Assembly (NCBI GenBank): GCA_052143655.1 | Contig: JBKQSL010000268.1 | Location: forward strand, 1 to 29,795 | Source of the DNA: CAVSUR01 sp052143655 | GTDB lineage: Bacteria; Actinomycetota; Actinomycetes; Streptosporangiales; Streptosporangiaceae | DNA length: 29,795 nucleotides | Direction: 5' to 3' | Shown here: positions 1-7,194 of the stretch, piece after piece | Layout: each line of letters starts with the position of its first letter | Position numbering within the stretch: the stretch's first letter is position 1 | The notes under the pieces: model-generated | Database searches by the model: none | What the model was told of the DNA's origin: nothing | The model's input: only the letters and a program-made list of their open reading frames with translations | Program-made: the position numbers and the translations under genes

Positions 1-134
1 GGGTCACGCTGCGGCTGACCCAGCCGCTGTTCTGCGACCCGTACTCGCGTAACCGGATGACGGGCGGCCTCATCCTCATCGACGAGGCCACTGGCGCCAC
101 GGTCGGCGCCGCCATGATCACCGATCCGGGCTGA
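1..134 (+). CDS. cysN: Sulfate adenylyltransferase subunit 1 (CysN), C-terminal end only
   Basis: The reading frame is open from base 3 and ends at TGA 132-134, giving 43 residues. It contains DPYSRNRMTGGLILIDEATG and then ATVGAAMI. This is the characteristic end of the third beta-barrel domain of CysN/CysNC GTPases (usual text: DPY..NR.TG.FILID..TN.TVGAGMI). With CysD, CysN makes adenosine 5'-phosphosulfate from ATP and sulfate, using GTP hydrolysis. There is no fused APS-kinase (CysC) domain after this point, so any CysC is a separate gene or lies upstream in another order. The gene is followed by a strong hairpin, so it is probably the last gene of its operon. Two PAPS-type sulfotransferases lie within 4.7 kb. 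The call rests on a short stretch but the motif is distinctive. Confidence 0.8.
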   Translation, partial: VTLRLTQPLFCDPYSRNRMTGGLILIDEATGATVGAAMITDPG

Positions 135-175
135 GCACTGGCCGTCCCTATCACAGCGCCCTGGCGCGCTTTTCG

Positions 176-212
176 CTAAATCGCTCTCGGATTCGGCCCG
201 GGAGCGATTTAG
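176..212 (+). terminator. Strong hairpin terminator after cysN
   Basis: CTAAATCGCTC (176-186) pairs perfectly with GAGCGATTTAG (202-212). The stem continues inward through a T-G wobble and three G/C pairs (187-190 with 198-201), leaving a 7-nt loop at 191-197. The 15-bp stem begins 41 bases after the cysN stop. It is followed by TTTCC rather than a long U tract, as is common for actinobacterial terminators. Confidence 0.75.
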
Positions 213-554
213 TTTCCAGGCGGCGCTGATTGCCGGCTAATTCGGCCCGGGCTCGTGCGGTGACCGCCCGTGTTTCGCCCGGGCCTGATCTTTTCCCTCA
301 TCAGGGCCGCTCCTGGTCCGCCAATGACTCTCGTAACACCCGCCCTGCCTGCGAGTTTAACTCTGCGTAAGCATGTCTAACTTTTAGTTATTTCGTATGC
401 TATAGCACATTGCTCCTGGTTCGCGTGGCATACTAATCGAATGTGAGTTACTCGGGGTGATCGCGGCCTGCGGTGCATCACGGTCAAAGCGGACATGATG
501 CGGGGACGCCGGGGCGGGCAAGCGGTCACCGCGCCGACATGGGGGAGGGATTCG
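213..554. other. Intergenic region with a probable promoter for the + strand sulfotransferase block
   Basis: No supported gene. The first part is GC-rich and holds a weaker bulged hairpin (GGCCTGAT 282-289 with ATCAGGGCC 300-308). Bases about 355-450 are markedly AT-richer than the surroundings, with TAACT-TTT-AGTTA (378-390) and several TA-rich hexamers (TATGCT, TATAGC, TACTAA). This is the likely promoter area for the genes starting at 555, but I cannot choose a single -35/-10 pair. A purine-rich GGGGGAGGGA at 541-550 serves as ribosome binding site for the GTG at 555. Confidence 0.4.
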
Positions 555-905
555 GTGCCAGGAGCGGGAAGCTCAGTGGAGCAGGCCCGGCAGCTGGTGC
601 AGTGCGGCGGCACCATGTACCCGGCCGGCACCTTCACCACCATCATGAAAGGCAGCACCGGCTGCCCCCGCAACAACGTCTTCAGCTTCAGCGCGACCGC
701 GCCGTACGCGGTGACCGCATGGGCGCCGAACGTGAATGGCACCGTCGACTCGATCGCCTGCGGCGGCGGCAACTGCGCTGACGCCCACATCGGCGGCAAG
801 TTCACCGCGGTCAACGGCGCCGCCAGCGACAACCAGGACGGCAGCGAGATGTGCGGCGGCGTCAAGGGCCTGGCCGGCATCTGCTTCCTGCCCTACGGCA
901 GCTAA
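555..905 (+). CDS. Small protein resembling one piece of a delta-60/beta-propeller repeat protein; probable gene fragment
   Basis: GTG at 555 follows GGGGGAGGGA by about 5 bases; an upstream ATG at 495 has no such site. The product is 116 residues. After about 15 residues with atypical codons the frame becomes strongly GC3-biased. It contains segments such as YPAGTFTTI, RNNVFSFSATAPY, WAPNVNGTVDSIA and HIGGKFTAVNG. These resemble repeat units of large secreted delta-60/PKD-type beta-propeller proteins of actinobacteria. Those proteins have many repeats and a signal peptide; here only about two repeat units exist, with no signal peptide. The tail (about residues 95-116) no longer looks like the family. 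Six cysteines are present. The stop lies 19 bases before the sulfotransferase start, so it is probably co-transcribed. It could be a decayed remnant or a small expressed protein. Family resemblance is from memory. Confidence 0.5.
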   Translation: MPGAGSSVEQARQLVQCGGTMYPAGTFTTIMKGSTGCPRNNVFSFSATAPYAVTAWAPNVNGTVDSIACGGGNCADAHIGGKFTAVNGAASDNQDGSEMCGGVKGLAGICFLPYGS

Positions 906-924
906 CCGGAAGGACGCACCCCGA

Positions 925-1878
925 GTGAGCACCCTGCCGCGTGTCATCTACCTGGGCGGGCTCGGCCGCAGCGGAACCACTCTGCTGGAACGGCTGCTGG
1001 CCGAGCTCCCCGGGGTGTGCTCGGCCGGCGAGGTCGTGCATATGTGGCAGCGCGGCATCGCGGACGGGGAGCTGTGCGGCTGCGGCGAGCCGTTCGCCAG
1101 CTGCCCGTTCTGGGCGAAGGTCGGTGAGGTGGCCTTCGGTGGCTGGCAGCAGGTTGACGTCGGCCGGGTGCTGGCGCTGCGCAACGCGGTCGACCGCAGC
1201 AGGCACATCCCGCTGCTGGCCGCGCCCGCGTTGCCGGCCTCGGTGCGGCGCAGCCTGGACGAGTACCTCGGCTACTACCAGCGGGTCTACTCGGCCATCG
1301 CCGAGGTCAGCGACTGCCCGTACGTCGTGGACTCCAGCAAGCACGCCTCGCTCGCCTTCTGCCTGCGCTGGCGGCGCGACCTGGACCTGCGGGTCGTGCA
1401 CGTGGTGCGCGACAGCCGGGCGGTGGCGTACTCATGGACCCGGCAGGTCAGCCGCCCCGATTCGGCGGCTGACAGCTACATGACCCGGTACTCCCCGAGC
1501 ACGGCGGCGGGCCTGTGGAATGCGCAGAACGGCGCGCTGGCGCTGCTCGCCGCCGAGGGAGTGCCCACGCTCCGGGTCCGGTACGAGGACCTGGTCGCCG
1601 AGCCCGCCGCCACGATGCGCGCGATCGCCGCCTTCGCCGGGATCCCGGCCGCCGCGGCGGACCTGAGCTTCCTGGCCGGCGACGCCGACGGCCACTGGGC
1701 GGACCTGGCCGCCGTGCACACCGCATCCGGCAACCCCATGCGCTTTGCCACCGGCCGGGTGCCGATCAAGCGGGACGAGCGGTGGCGCACGGCGATGCCA
1801 GCCGGTCAGCGCCGCGCGGTCACTGCGCTGACGCTGCCGCTGCTGGCCCGGTACGGCTACACCGGGCGGGCGGCATGA
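925..1878 (+). CDS. PAPS-dependent sulfotransferase (Sulfotransfer family)
   Basis: The protein has 317 residues from GTG 925, preceded by GGAAGGA at 908-914; the frame is open further upstream but shows no family sequence there. Residues 11-25 (GGLGRSGTTLLERLL) form the 5'-phosphosulfate-binding loop. VVHVVRDSRAVAYSW (about 157-171) is the 3'-phosphate-binding strand and helix of PAPS sulfotransferases. A Cys-rich turn, CGCGEPFASCPFW (51-63), occurs in many actinobacterial members. The predicted reaction is transfer of sulfate from PAPS to a hydroxyl or amine of a sugar or other small acceptor in the cytoplasm. The next gene, a GT2 glycosyltransferase, overlaps by ATGA, which argues for a glycan acceptor. 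The exact acceptor cannot be read from sequence. Confidence 0.85.
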   Translation: MSTLPRVIYLGGLGRSGTTLLERLLAELPGVCSAGEVVHMWQRGIADGELCGCGEPFASCPFWAKVGEVAFGGWQQVDVGRVLALRNAVDRSRHIPLLAAPALPASVRRSLDEYLGYYQRVYSAIAEVSDCPYVVDSSKHASLAFCLRWRRDLDLRVVHVVRDSRAVAYSWTRQVSRPDSAADSYMTRYSPSTAAGLWNAQNGALALLAAEGVPTLRVRYEDLVAEPAATMRAIAAFAGIPAAAADLSFLAGDADGHWADLAAVHTASGNPMRFATGRVPIKRDERWRTAMPAGQRRAVTALTLPLLARYGYTGRAA

Positions 1879-2783
1879 CCGGATCGCCGTCCGTCGGCGT
1901 GGTGCTGCCGACCATGAACCGTCCTGCGCAGCTGCGCACCGCGCTCGCGGCCGTGCTCGGGCAGGACTATCCCGGGGACATCCGCGCAGTCGTGGTGTAC
2001 GACCGCAGCGAGCCTGACGAGAGCCTCGCCGACGGTGACCGGGTCACGGTGCTGGCCAATACCCGCACCGGCGGCCTGGCCGGCGCGCGGAACACCGGCA
2101 TCCTGGCCCTGGACACCGACCTGGTCGCGTTCTGCGATGACGACGACGAATGGCTCCCGGGCAAGCTGAGCGCCCAGGTGGCCGCGCTGGCGGCCGCGCC
2201 CAGCGGTGAGTTCGCCAGCTGCGGGATCCTGGTGGATTTCGCCGGCCGGCCGACCCCCCGGCTGGCCGGCCAGGTTCAGGTCACCTACGGGGACCTGCTG
2301 CGGTCCCGGATGGTGATGGTGCACTCGTCTACCTACCTGGCCAGCCGCGCCGCCCTGGTGGACAAGATCGGGCTGCTGGACGAGCAGATACCCGGCAGCC
2401 AGAACGAGGACTGGGACCTGGCCCTGCGGGCCGCCCGGCGCGCCCCGATCGTGCACGTGGACCGGCCGCTGGTGCGGGTGGCGTGGGGCGCGACCTCTTA
2501 CTTCGCCCGGCAGTGGGAGTCGAAGGCCGAGGCGCTGCAGTGGATGCTAGCGCGGCACCCGGACATCGAGCAGTGCCGGACGGGAGCGGCCCGGGTCTAC
2601 GGCCAGCTGGCCTTCGCCTACGCCTGCCTGGGGCAGCGCACCGAGGCGGCCCGGTGGGCGGCCCGCGCGCTGCGGCGCAACTGGCATGAGCGGCGCGTCC
2701 CGTTCGCCCTCGCCGTTGCCGCCGGGCTAGTTTCCGGGGACCGCGTGCTCCGCGTCCTGCATGCCCGCGGGCACGGGATCTGA
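1875..2783 (+). CDS. Family 2 glycosyltransferase
   Basis: ATG 1875 overlaps the sulfotransferase stop (ATGA), indicating translational coupling. The product has 302 residues. It begins with the GT-A nucleotide-binding strand VGVVLPTMNRPAQLRTAL (7-24). GLAGARNTGI (68-76) and the acidic FCDDDDEW (87-93) provide the metal/sugar-nucleotide site. NEDWDLALRA (177-186) holds the ED pair typical of the catalytic base region of GT2 enzymes. The last 100 residues are helical and Ala/Arg-rich with no membrane segment. It probably adds one sugar to a lipid-linked repeat unit of the polysaccharide made by this locus. Donor and linkage are unknown. Confidence 0.85.
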   Translation: MTGSPSVGVVLPTMNRPAQLRTALAAVLGQDYPGDIRAVVVYDRSEPDESLADGDRVTVLANTRTGGLAGARNTGILALDTDLVAFCDDDDEWLPGKLSAQVAALAAAPSGEFASCGILVDFAGRPTPRLAGQVQVTYGDLLRSRMVMVHSSTYLASRAALVDKIGLLDEQIPGSQNEDWDLALRAARRAPIVHVDRPLVRVAWGATSYFARQWESKAEALQWMLARHPDIEQCRTGAARVYGQLAFAYACLGQRTEAARWAARALRRNWHERRVPFALAVAAGLVSGDRVLRVLHARGHGI

Positions 2784-2784
2784 C

Positions 2785-3591
2785 ATGGCCGCCGCCGCCA
2801 CGGCTCCCTCCGCTCCGGCCGGCCGGATCCGGCTCGGCGAAATCGACCTCGACCCGCTGACCGAGGCCCAGGTCGTCCAGGTGATCATGGATGCCGCGGC
2901 CCAGGGCCAGGGTGGCTGGGTGGTCACCCCGAACGTCGACCAGTGCCAGGCCGCACGGCGTGATCCGGCCCTGGCCGCGCTGATCGCCAGCGCCTCGCTG
3001 GCCGTCGCGGACGGAATGCCGCTGGTCTGGGCCTCCCGGATGCTCGGCCAGCCGCTGCCCGAGCGGGTCACCGGGGCGGCGCTGATCTTCTCGGTGTCGC
3101 AGGCGGCAGCGCGCGAGTCCCGGTCGGTCTACCTGCTCGGCGGTGAGCCTGGCGTTCCCGGGCAGGCGGCCAGCGCGCTGATCGCCCGTTACGGTGACCT
3201 GAAGGTGGCCGGCACCGACGCACCGCCGGTGGGTTTCGACGCCAGCCCGGCCGGGGTCGCCGAGGTGCGGGAGAAGCTGACGCTGGCGGCACCGGACATC
3301 GTCTTCGTCGGCCTCGGCTTTCCCAGGCAGGAGAAGCTGATCACCGAACTGGCCGGGGAACTGCCAGGGGCCTGGTTCATCGCATGCGGGGCGGCGATCC
3401 CCTTCGCGGCCGGCGCGCTGCCGCGCGCGCCGGAGTGGATGCAGCGGTCGGGGCTGGAATGGCTGTACCGGCTCGCCAGCGAGCCGCGGCGGCTGTTCCG
3501 CCGGTACCTGATCCAGGACCTGCCGTTCGCGCTGCGGCTGCTTGTCACGGCCCGCCGGCAGGGCCGGTCGGGGCGCCGGGCCAGCCGCTGA
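2785..3591 (+). CDS. WecG/TagA/CpsF family glycosyltransferase
   Basis: Family GT26 (268 residues from ATG 2785). Diagnostic segments in order: WVVTPNVDQCQAAR (45-58), VADGMPLVWASRMLG (75-89), LPERVTGA (91-98), VYLLGG (115-120), DIVFVGLGFPRQEKLI (171-186) and AIPFAAGALPRAPEWMQRSG (204-223), followed by GLEWLYRL. Asp76 in ADGMP is the position of the conserved catalytic Asp. Such enzymes transfer ManNAc(A) or another sugar to undecaprenyl-PP-GlcNAc as the second sugar of enterobacterial common antigen, teichoic acid linkage units or capsules. The C-terminal basic stretch (about 236-268) is where the family binds the membrane. ATG 2785 is one base after the GT2 stop; an in-frame ATG at 2761 would overlap it by 23 bases. 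No strong Shine-Dalgarno distinguishes them. Confidence 0.9.
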   Translation: MAAAATAPSAPAGRIRLGEIDLDPLTEAQVVQVIMDAAAQGQGGWVVTPNVDQCQAARRDPALAALIASASLAVADGMPLVWASRMLGQPLPERVTGAALIFSVSQAAARESRSVYLLGGEPGVPGQAASALIARYGDLKVAGTDAPPVGFDASPAGVAEVREKLTLAAPDIVFVGLGFPRQEKLITELAGELPGAWFIACGAAIPFAAGALPRAPEWMQRSGLEWLYRLASEPRRLFRRYLIQDLPFALRLLVTARRQGRSGRRASR

Positions 3592-3600
3592 GCGGGCCCG

Positions 3601-3861
3601 CTACCGGACCAGCGCCGCCGCGTGCTGCCAGGCCGCGGCGGCCAGCGCCGGGTCGGCAGTCCACCCGGCCAGCACCGCCAGCAGGGCCAGCAGGAGCGGG
3701 TCGACGAGCCACAGCTCCGGCCGCGTGCCGGTGGTGAACGCAAGCGGCTCGGGCAGCAGGCGGAACCGGTGCCGCGACAGCGGGTAGCCGAGCATACAGC
3801 CCGAGTCTGTGCACAGGTCGCCGGCGATGTGGGTCACGCAGCCGATCCCGGCGGCGAGCGG
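3601..3861 (-). pseudogene. C-terminal remnant of a YdjM-like (DUF457) membrane-bound metal-dependent hydrolase
   Basis: Reading from 3861 down to TAG 3603-3601 gives about 86 codons. They contain VTHIAGDLCTDSGCMLGYPLSRHRFRL in two pieces: VTHIAGDLCTDSGCM and LGYPLSRHRFRL. This resembles the HxxGD...T..G...L.PLSRRR(Y/F)R.. segment near the end of YdjM/DUF457 hydrolases, followed by a hydrophobic stretch (LLLALLAVLAGW). The N-terminal two thirds of the family, with its first histidines and membrane helices, is missing. The frame is interrupted upstream by the TGA of the sulfotransferase at 3862-3864, which lies in the same frame. GTG 3837 is the only usable start and lies inside a conserved motif with no ribosome site. 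I read it as a truncated remnant at a recombination junction. Confidence 0.6.
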
Positions 3862-4731
3862 TCAGCGCCGCCAGCTGGGGACGGCGCCGAGCCAGCGCTC
3901 CAGCCGCTCGTCGTAAGGCTCGAAATGATCGCGCAGTTCCTGCCGCACTGACTGCGGCAGCGCCGAGCGGGGCCGTGCGTTGTGCCGCTCGAAGACCGGG
4001 TAGCCGAGGTTCGGCAGCCCGAGGAAGTCCAGTATCCGGTCGTATACCGGCTCGGGCCGGGTGAAGAACTCGTTGCTGTCCACGACGTGGATGCGGTCGG
4101 TCCCGAAGATCTTCTCCAGCGCCTCGATCTGATCGGCGTACTGGCCGCGGGCCCGGTAGGCCTGATGCTGCAGCGCATGGCTGACGTAGGTCGGGTCGGC
4201 GATCATCCGCTCGGCCTCGCCGCTGATGCGCTCGGCCTCCAGTTCCAGTGCGCCCTCGAAGGGCTCGGTCTCGAATCCGCGGGCAATCTCATGGGCGTGC
4301 GCGGAGTAGGCCCGCTCGGCCGGGTCGCGCACCAAAACCAGCAGCCGGGCGTCCGGCAGGTCGCTGGCGATCCGGCTGGCCGCCAGCGGATGCCACATGT
4401 AGAACGGGCTGGACTCGAACGTCAGCGGGGTGGCCCCGGTCGCCCGCTGCACCCGCCGGGCCTGGGCCAGCAGCGGGAAATGCGCCTTGTACCAGCTCAG
4501 CGGCTGGGCATAGTTGAGGTCGAAGTAGTGCACGCCCTTGTGCAGCACGGCCTTGAGTATCGCCGGGTGCTGGCTGAGCGTGCGGTACATCGAGGTGGTC
4601 CCGCACCGCTGCGCGCCGACGATCAGGAACCCCGGCAGCATCCGGTACCGGCTGGTCAGCCGGCCGGCGGTAACCGTGACGGCATGGGCCGCCCGCCTGC
4701 TGGGCGGGGCGACGGAAACGGACTTCACCAT
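3862..4731 (-). CDS. Sulfotransferase (second, distinct from the one at 925)
   Basis: The protein has 289 residues from ATG 4731. FLIVGAQRCGTTSMYRTL (35-52) is the PAPS 5'-phosphosulfate loop, and LLVLVRDPAERAYSAHAHE (130-148) is the 3'-phosphate site with Arg135 and Ser143. The spacing resembles heparan/chitin-type Sulfotransfer_1 carbohydrate enzymes (KxGTT-like loop, RDPxxRAYS). The start at 4731 has AAAGG about 9 bases upstream. An alternative ATG at 4785 overlaps the previous gene's stop (ATGA), but its 18 extra codons are Arg-rich with AT-ending third positions unlike the rest of the gene. It is the last gene of the leftward operon. The predicted role is O-sulfation of the exopolysaccharide repeat unit or of a lipid-linked precursor. 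Two different sulfotransferases suggest two sulfation positions. Confidence 0.85.
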   Translation of the reverse strand: MVKSVSVAPPSRRAAHAVTVTAGRLTSRYRMLPGFLIVGAQRCGTTSMYRTLSQHPAILKAVLHKGVHYFDLNYAQPLSWYKAHFPLLAQARRVQRATGATPLTFESSPFYMWHPLAASRIASDLPDARLLVLVRDPAERAYSAHAHEIARGFETEPFEGALELEAERISGEAERMIADPTYVSHALQHQAYRARGQYADQIEALEKIFGTDRIHVVDSNEFFTRPEPVYDRILDFLGLPNLGYPVFERHNARPRSALPQSVRQELRDHFEPYDERLERWLGAVPSWRR

Positions 4732-4781
4732 GGTGTCGTGCCTTTCAGATCGGCGGCGCGAGCTGCGTCCGCGCGCTGTCG

Positions 4782-5999
4782 TCATAGCTGTCCCGCGCCG
4801 GCGGCGACGGCAGGAATCAGCCACTGGCCGGGTGCCCCCAGCCGGGCGCCGGCGGCTTCCTGACGGTCGGCCAGGTACCGCACGGCCAGGTCAGCGAGGT
4901 AGAGCAGCGCGGTGAGCCGGGCCGAGTCCGCGGTCACCCCGAACGGCTCCAGCAGGTGCGCCGCACGGCTGGCCAGCTCCGCGGCGGCAGCGCGCGGCTC
5001 GCGCTGCCCGGAGACGACCTGGCTCTGCAGCCAGCAGTGCAGCGCGTCGAAGCCGAGCGGGACCCCGGCTGTGAACCGCTCCCAGTCCCACACCAGCAGG
5101 CCGCCCGGGGTGCTGGCCATGTTCCAGGGCGTCCAGTCACCATGCCAGGCGCCGAACGTCAGCGTGGCCTGCCCCGCGCGGCGGCCGAGCTCGCGCAGCG
5201 AGGCCGCCAGCTCGGCCGCGTCCGCAGTGTCGTCCGCGCCGGCCAGCCGCTGGCCGAGCCGGTACCAGTAGGCGCTGCCGGCCAGCCCGGCCTGTTCCAG
5301 GCCGGTCACGGCGGCCACCTCAGCCATGGCCCGGGCCAGCCGGCCGGGCGGCAGCGGGACCCGCCGCTGCCAGACCGGCAGCGGGCTGAGCACCAGGACC
5401 GGCAGTTCCCGCCAGGTCCCGGCGTGCAGCACGGCGGGCACGCACAGCTCGCTCAGGCTCGCCTGGCGCAGCCGCAGGAGGGCGTCGCGCTCGGCAGCTA
5501 CCAGCTCGCCGGCCAGTGGCGTGGTGCCGACCTTGGCGAAGCCCGCCGTCTGCCCGCGGGGCGTGACCAGCTGCAGGACCGGCTTGCGGTTAGCCCGCGC
5601 CGCCCCCAGGTGCATGCTGACCGCCAGGTCGGCGTCAAGCTGGGCGCGCAGGTACGCGTCAATGGCCGGGGCGCCGGACGGGACCTCGATCCGCAGCCGG
5701 TCCCGGAGCATCACCCGCCCGGCCCCGCTGGCCAGCATCAGGGCCAGCGCCCGGGTGGCCAGCTGAGCCCGGGCCGAGCCGGGCTCGCCGTAGCGGCGCA
5801 CCGCGGCAGCGGCGGCCCGGCGGCCGGGCGGCACGATGAGCCGCGGGCGGCGGGCGTTCGGCAGCACAATGAACTCCGCGTCACCGCTCGTCCCGGGTCG
5901 GCCGCCGGCCCGCCCGTACGCCGATACCCGGGCCGGCGGCGGCCAGAGCACGCGGCACACCTGCGCCAGGTACCCGGCGCGCTCATCACCGCTGATCAC
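4782..5999 (-). CDS. Aminoglycoside-phosphotransferase-fold kinase (APH/choline-kinase-like)
   Basis: The protein has about 405 residues from GTG 5999. The catalytic loop WHGDWTPWNM (about 285-294) has the HxDxxxxN pattern, and VWDWERF (303-309) is the metal-binding DxE/DFG-like motif of APH-fold kinases. Upstream, AGFAKVG (152-158) supplies the beta3 lysine. The N-terminal about 130 residues show no recognised fold. A longer GTG start at 6077 would overlap the preceding gene by 62 bases and add only Gly/Ala-rich sequence, so I prefer 5999. No Shine-Dalgarno separates them. Members phosphorylate small hydroxylated molecules or sugars. In this operon, between a GH26-like hydrolase and a sulfotransferase, it may phosphorylate a sugar or a lipid-linked glycan. 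Antibiotic resistance is less likely from context. Substrate unknown. Confidence 0.75.
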   Translation of the reverse strand: MISGDERAGYLAQVCRVLWPPPARVSAYGRAGGRPGTSGDAEFIVLPNARRPRLIVPPGRRAAAAAVRRYGEPGSARAQLATRALALMLASGAGRVMLRDRLRIEVPSGAPAIDAYLRAQLDADLAVSMHLGAARANRKPVLQLVTPRGQTAGFAKVGTTPLAGELVAAERDALLRLRQASLSELCVPAVLHAGTWRELPVLVLSPLPVWQRRVPLPPGRLARAMAEVAAVTGLEQAGLAGSAYWYRLGQRLAGADDTADAAELAASLRELGRRAGQATLTFGAWHGDWTPWNMASTPGGLLVWDWERFTAGVPLGFDALHCWLQSQVVSGQREPRAAAAELASRAAHLLEPFGVTADSARLTALLYLADLAVRYLADRQEAAGARLGAPGQWLIPAVAAGAGQL

Positions 6000-6015
6000 C
6001 GTGGCCGGACCGGAG

Positions 6016-7194
6016 TCAGCGGCGGCGGGCAGGCCGCCCCCTGGCCCGGTACCCGCGGCCCGGCCGTAACCCGGCACCTGGCACCGCCGGGTGGAAATAC
6101 GGCTGCGCCACCAGCCGGGCGAACGCTGACAGTGCCCTCGGCTCGCTGCCCAGCCAGTAGCTGAACGGGATGCCGTTGCTGTCGGTCCCGTTAGCGTCGA
6201 AATAGACCATGGCCTTGATCTGCGGATGGCTTTCGGCGAGCCGGCCGACGGCGGTCAGCCATGTCGCCCAGGCCCGCGCATTCCCGCTGGTGGCAAACTC
6301 GCCGATGATGACGGGCTTGGGGTGCTGCGCCGCCCACCTCAGGAACGGGGCGGCCATCGAGCCCAGTGACTGCGCCGGGTCCGCCGAGTAAACGTCGGCG
6401 CAGACCCAGTCGACTTCCTTGTTGCCCGGATAGAACGCCTGCGCCCGGCCCATGGCGAAGCCATAACCGGTCGGGCACCAGACCCAGGTCACGTTGGTCG
6501 CGCCGACGGCGGCGAAGATGGCCCGGATATGGTCCCACGCCTTGATGTAGTCGGCCGGGCTGTGAACGGCCCACTGCAGGTTCGGCCGGTCCATCTCATG
6601 CCGGAACTCCAGCATCACCGGGCGGTGCAGCGCCTTGAGCGCGCGGGCTGTGGCCGCGATCATGGCGTCGTCCCGGCCGGCGATGATCGCCTGCGTGTTA
6701 GGGTCCCCGCCCCAGGTGAGCAGCAGGATCTTGTGGTGCTGGGCGAAGTAGGAATCCTCCAGCGCGGGGAACGGCGTGCCCCACGGCGTGTAGATGTGGA
6801 CGATCTGCAGGGACCGGCCGAGGCGGTGCTCGAATGCCAGGAACGCATCGATCTGGCCCTGCTGGGTGTACTGAGCCGGCTGCACGTATGCGCCGAGGTA
6901 GGCGCCGTGCGCGGGGACCAGCGTGGCGTGATCCACCGCGGCTTCCTGCGGCCAGCCTGCGGGGCCGTGCGCCCGGCCCGCGGCATGGCCTGTCCCGGCG
7001 GACTGCGCGGAGGCGCTGGACTGGGCCGTCCCGCTGCCCTGCAGCCCGATGGACACGATCACCGCGACCACCGCCACTACCGCGACAGCCGCCCAGGCGA
7101 GGACAGGCCGGGCGAGTACGGGCCCGTCGTACTGCCGCCGCGCCAGGCGACGCCTCCGTTCGGAGGCAGCACGATGACTGTGATAGTGGCTCAT
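6016..7194 (-). CDS. Membrane-anchored glycoside hydrolase, GH26-like (beta-mannanase family)
   Basis: The protein has 392 residues from ATG 7194, which follows GGCGGAGGGGG closely. Residues 1-30 are basic and cytoplasmic. LAWAAVAVVAVVAVIVSIGL (32-51) is one membrane segment with no obvious cleavage site, so the enzyme is probably anchored outside. A Ser/Ala/Gly linker (52-85) precedes the catalytic barrel. In the barrel, LGAYVQPA (100-107), the acid/base region LEFRHEMDRPN (195-205, Glu200) and the nucleophile region VIIGEFATSG (295-304, Glu299) are as expected for clan GH-A family 26. These enzymes cleave beta-mannan or related beta-glycans. Placed in the operon with Wzx, Wzy and Wzz, it may trim or release the polysaccharide. 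The C-terminus ends in a very Arg-rich tail. Confidence 0.8.
   Translation of the reverse strand: MSHYHSHRAASERRRRLARRQYDGPVLARPVLAWAAVAVVAVVAVIVSIGLQGSGTAQSSASAQSAGTGHAAGRAHGPAGWPQEAAVDHATLVPAHGAYLGAYVQPAQYTQQGQIDAFLAFEHRLGRSLQIVHIYTPWGTPFPALEDSYFAQHHKILLLTWGGDPNTQAIIAGRDDAMIAATARALKALHRPVMLEFRHEMDRPNLQWAVHSPADYIKAWDHIRAIFAAVGATNVTWVWCPTGYGFAMGRAQAFYPGNKEVDWVCADVYSADPAQSLGSMAAPFLRWAAQHPKPVIIGEFATSGNARAWATWLTAVGRLAESHPQIKAMVYFDANGTDSNGIPFSYWLGSEPRALSAFARLVAQPYFHPAVPGAGLRPGRGYRARGRPARRR

Noticed and set aside
282..308. Bulged hairpin as a second terminator after cysN
   Set aside because: The stem is short with a bulge, and the perfect hairpin at 176-212 already explains termination.
3591..3602. 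Perfect palindrome AGCGGGCCCGCT at the end of the WecG-family gene
   Set aside because: It has no loop and is short; in such GC-rich DNA it can arise by chance and is not a convincing terminator.
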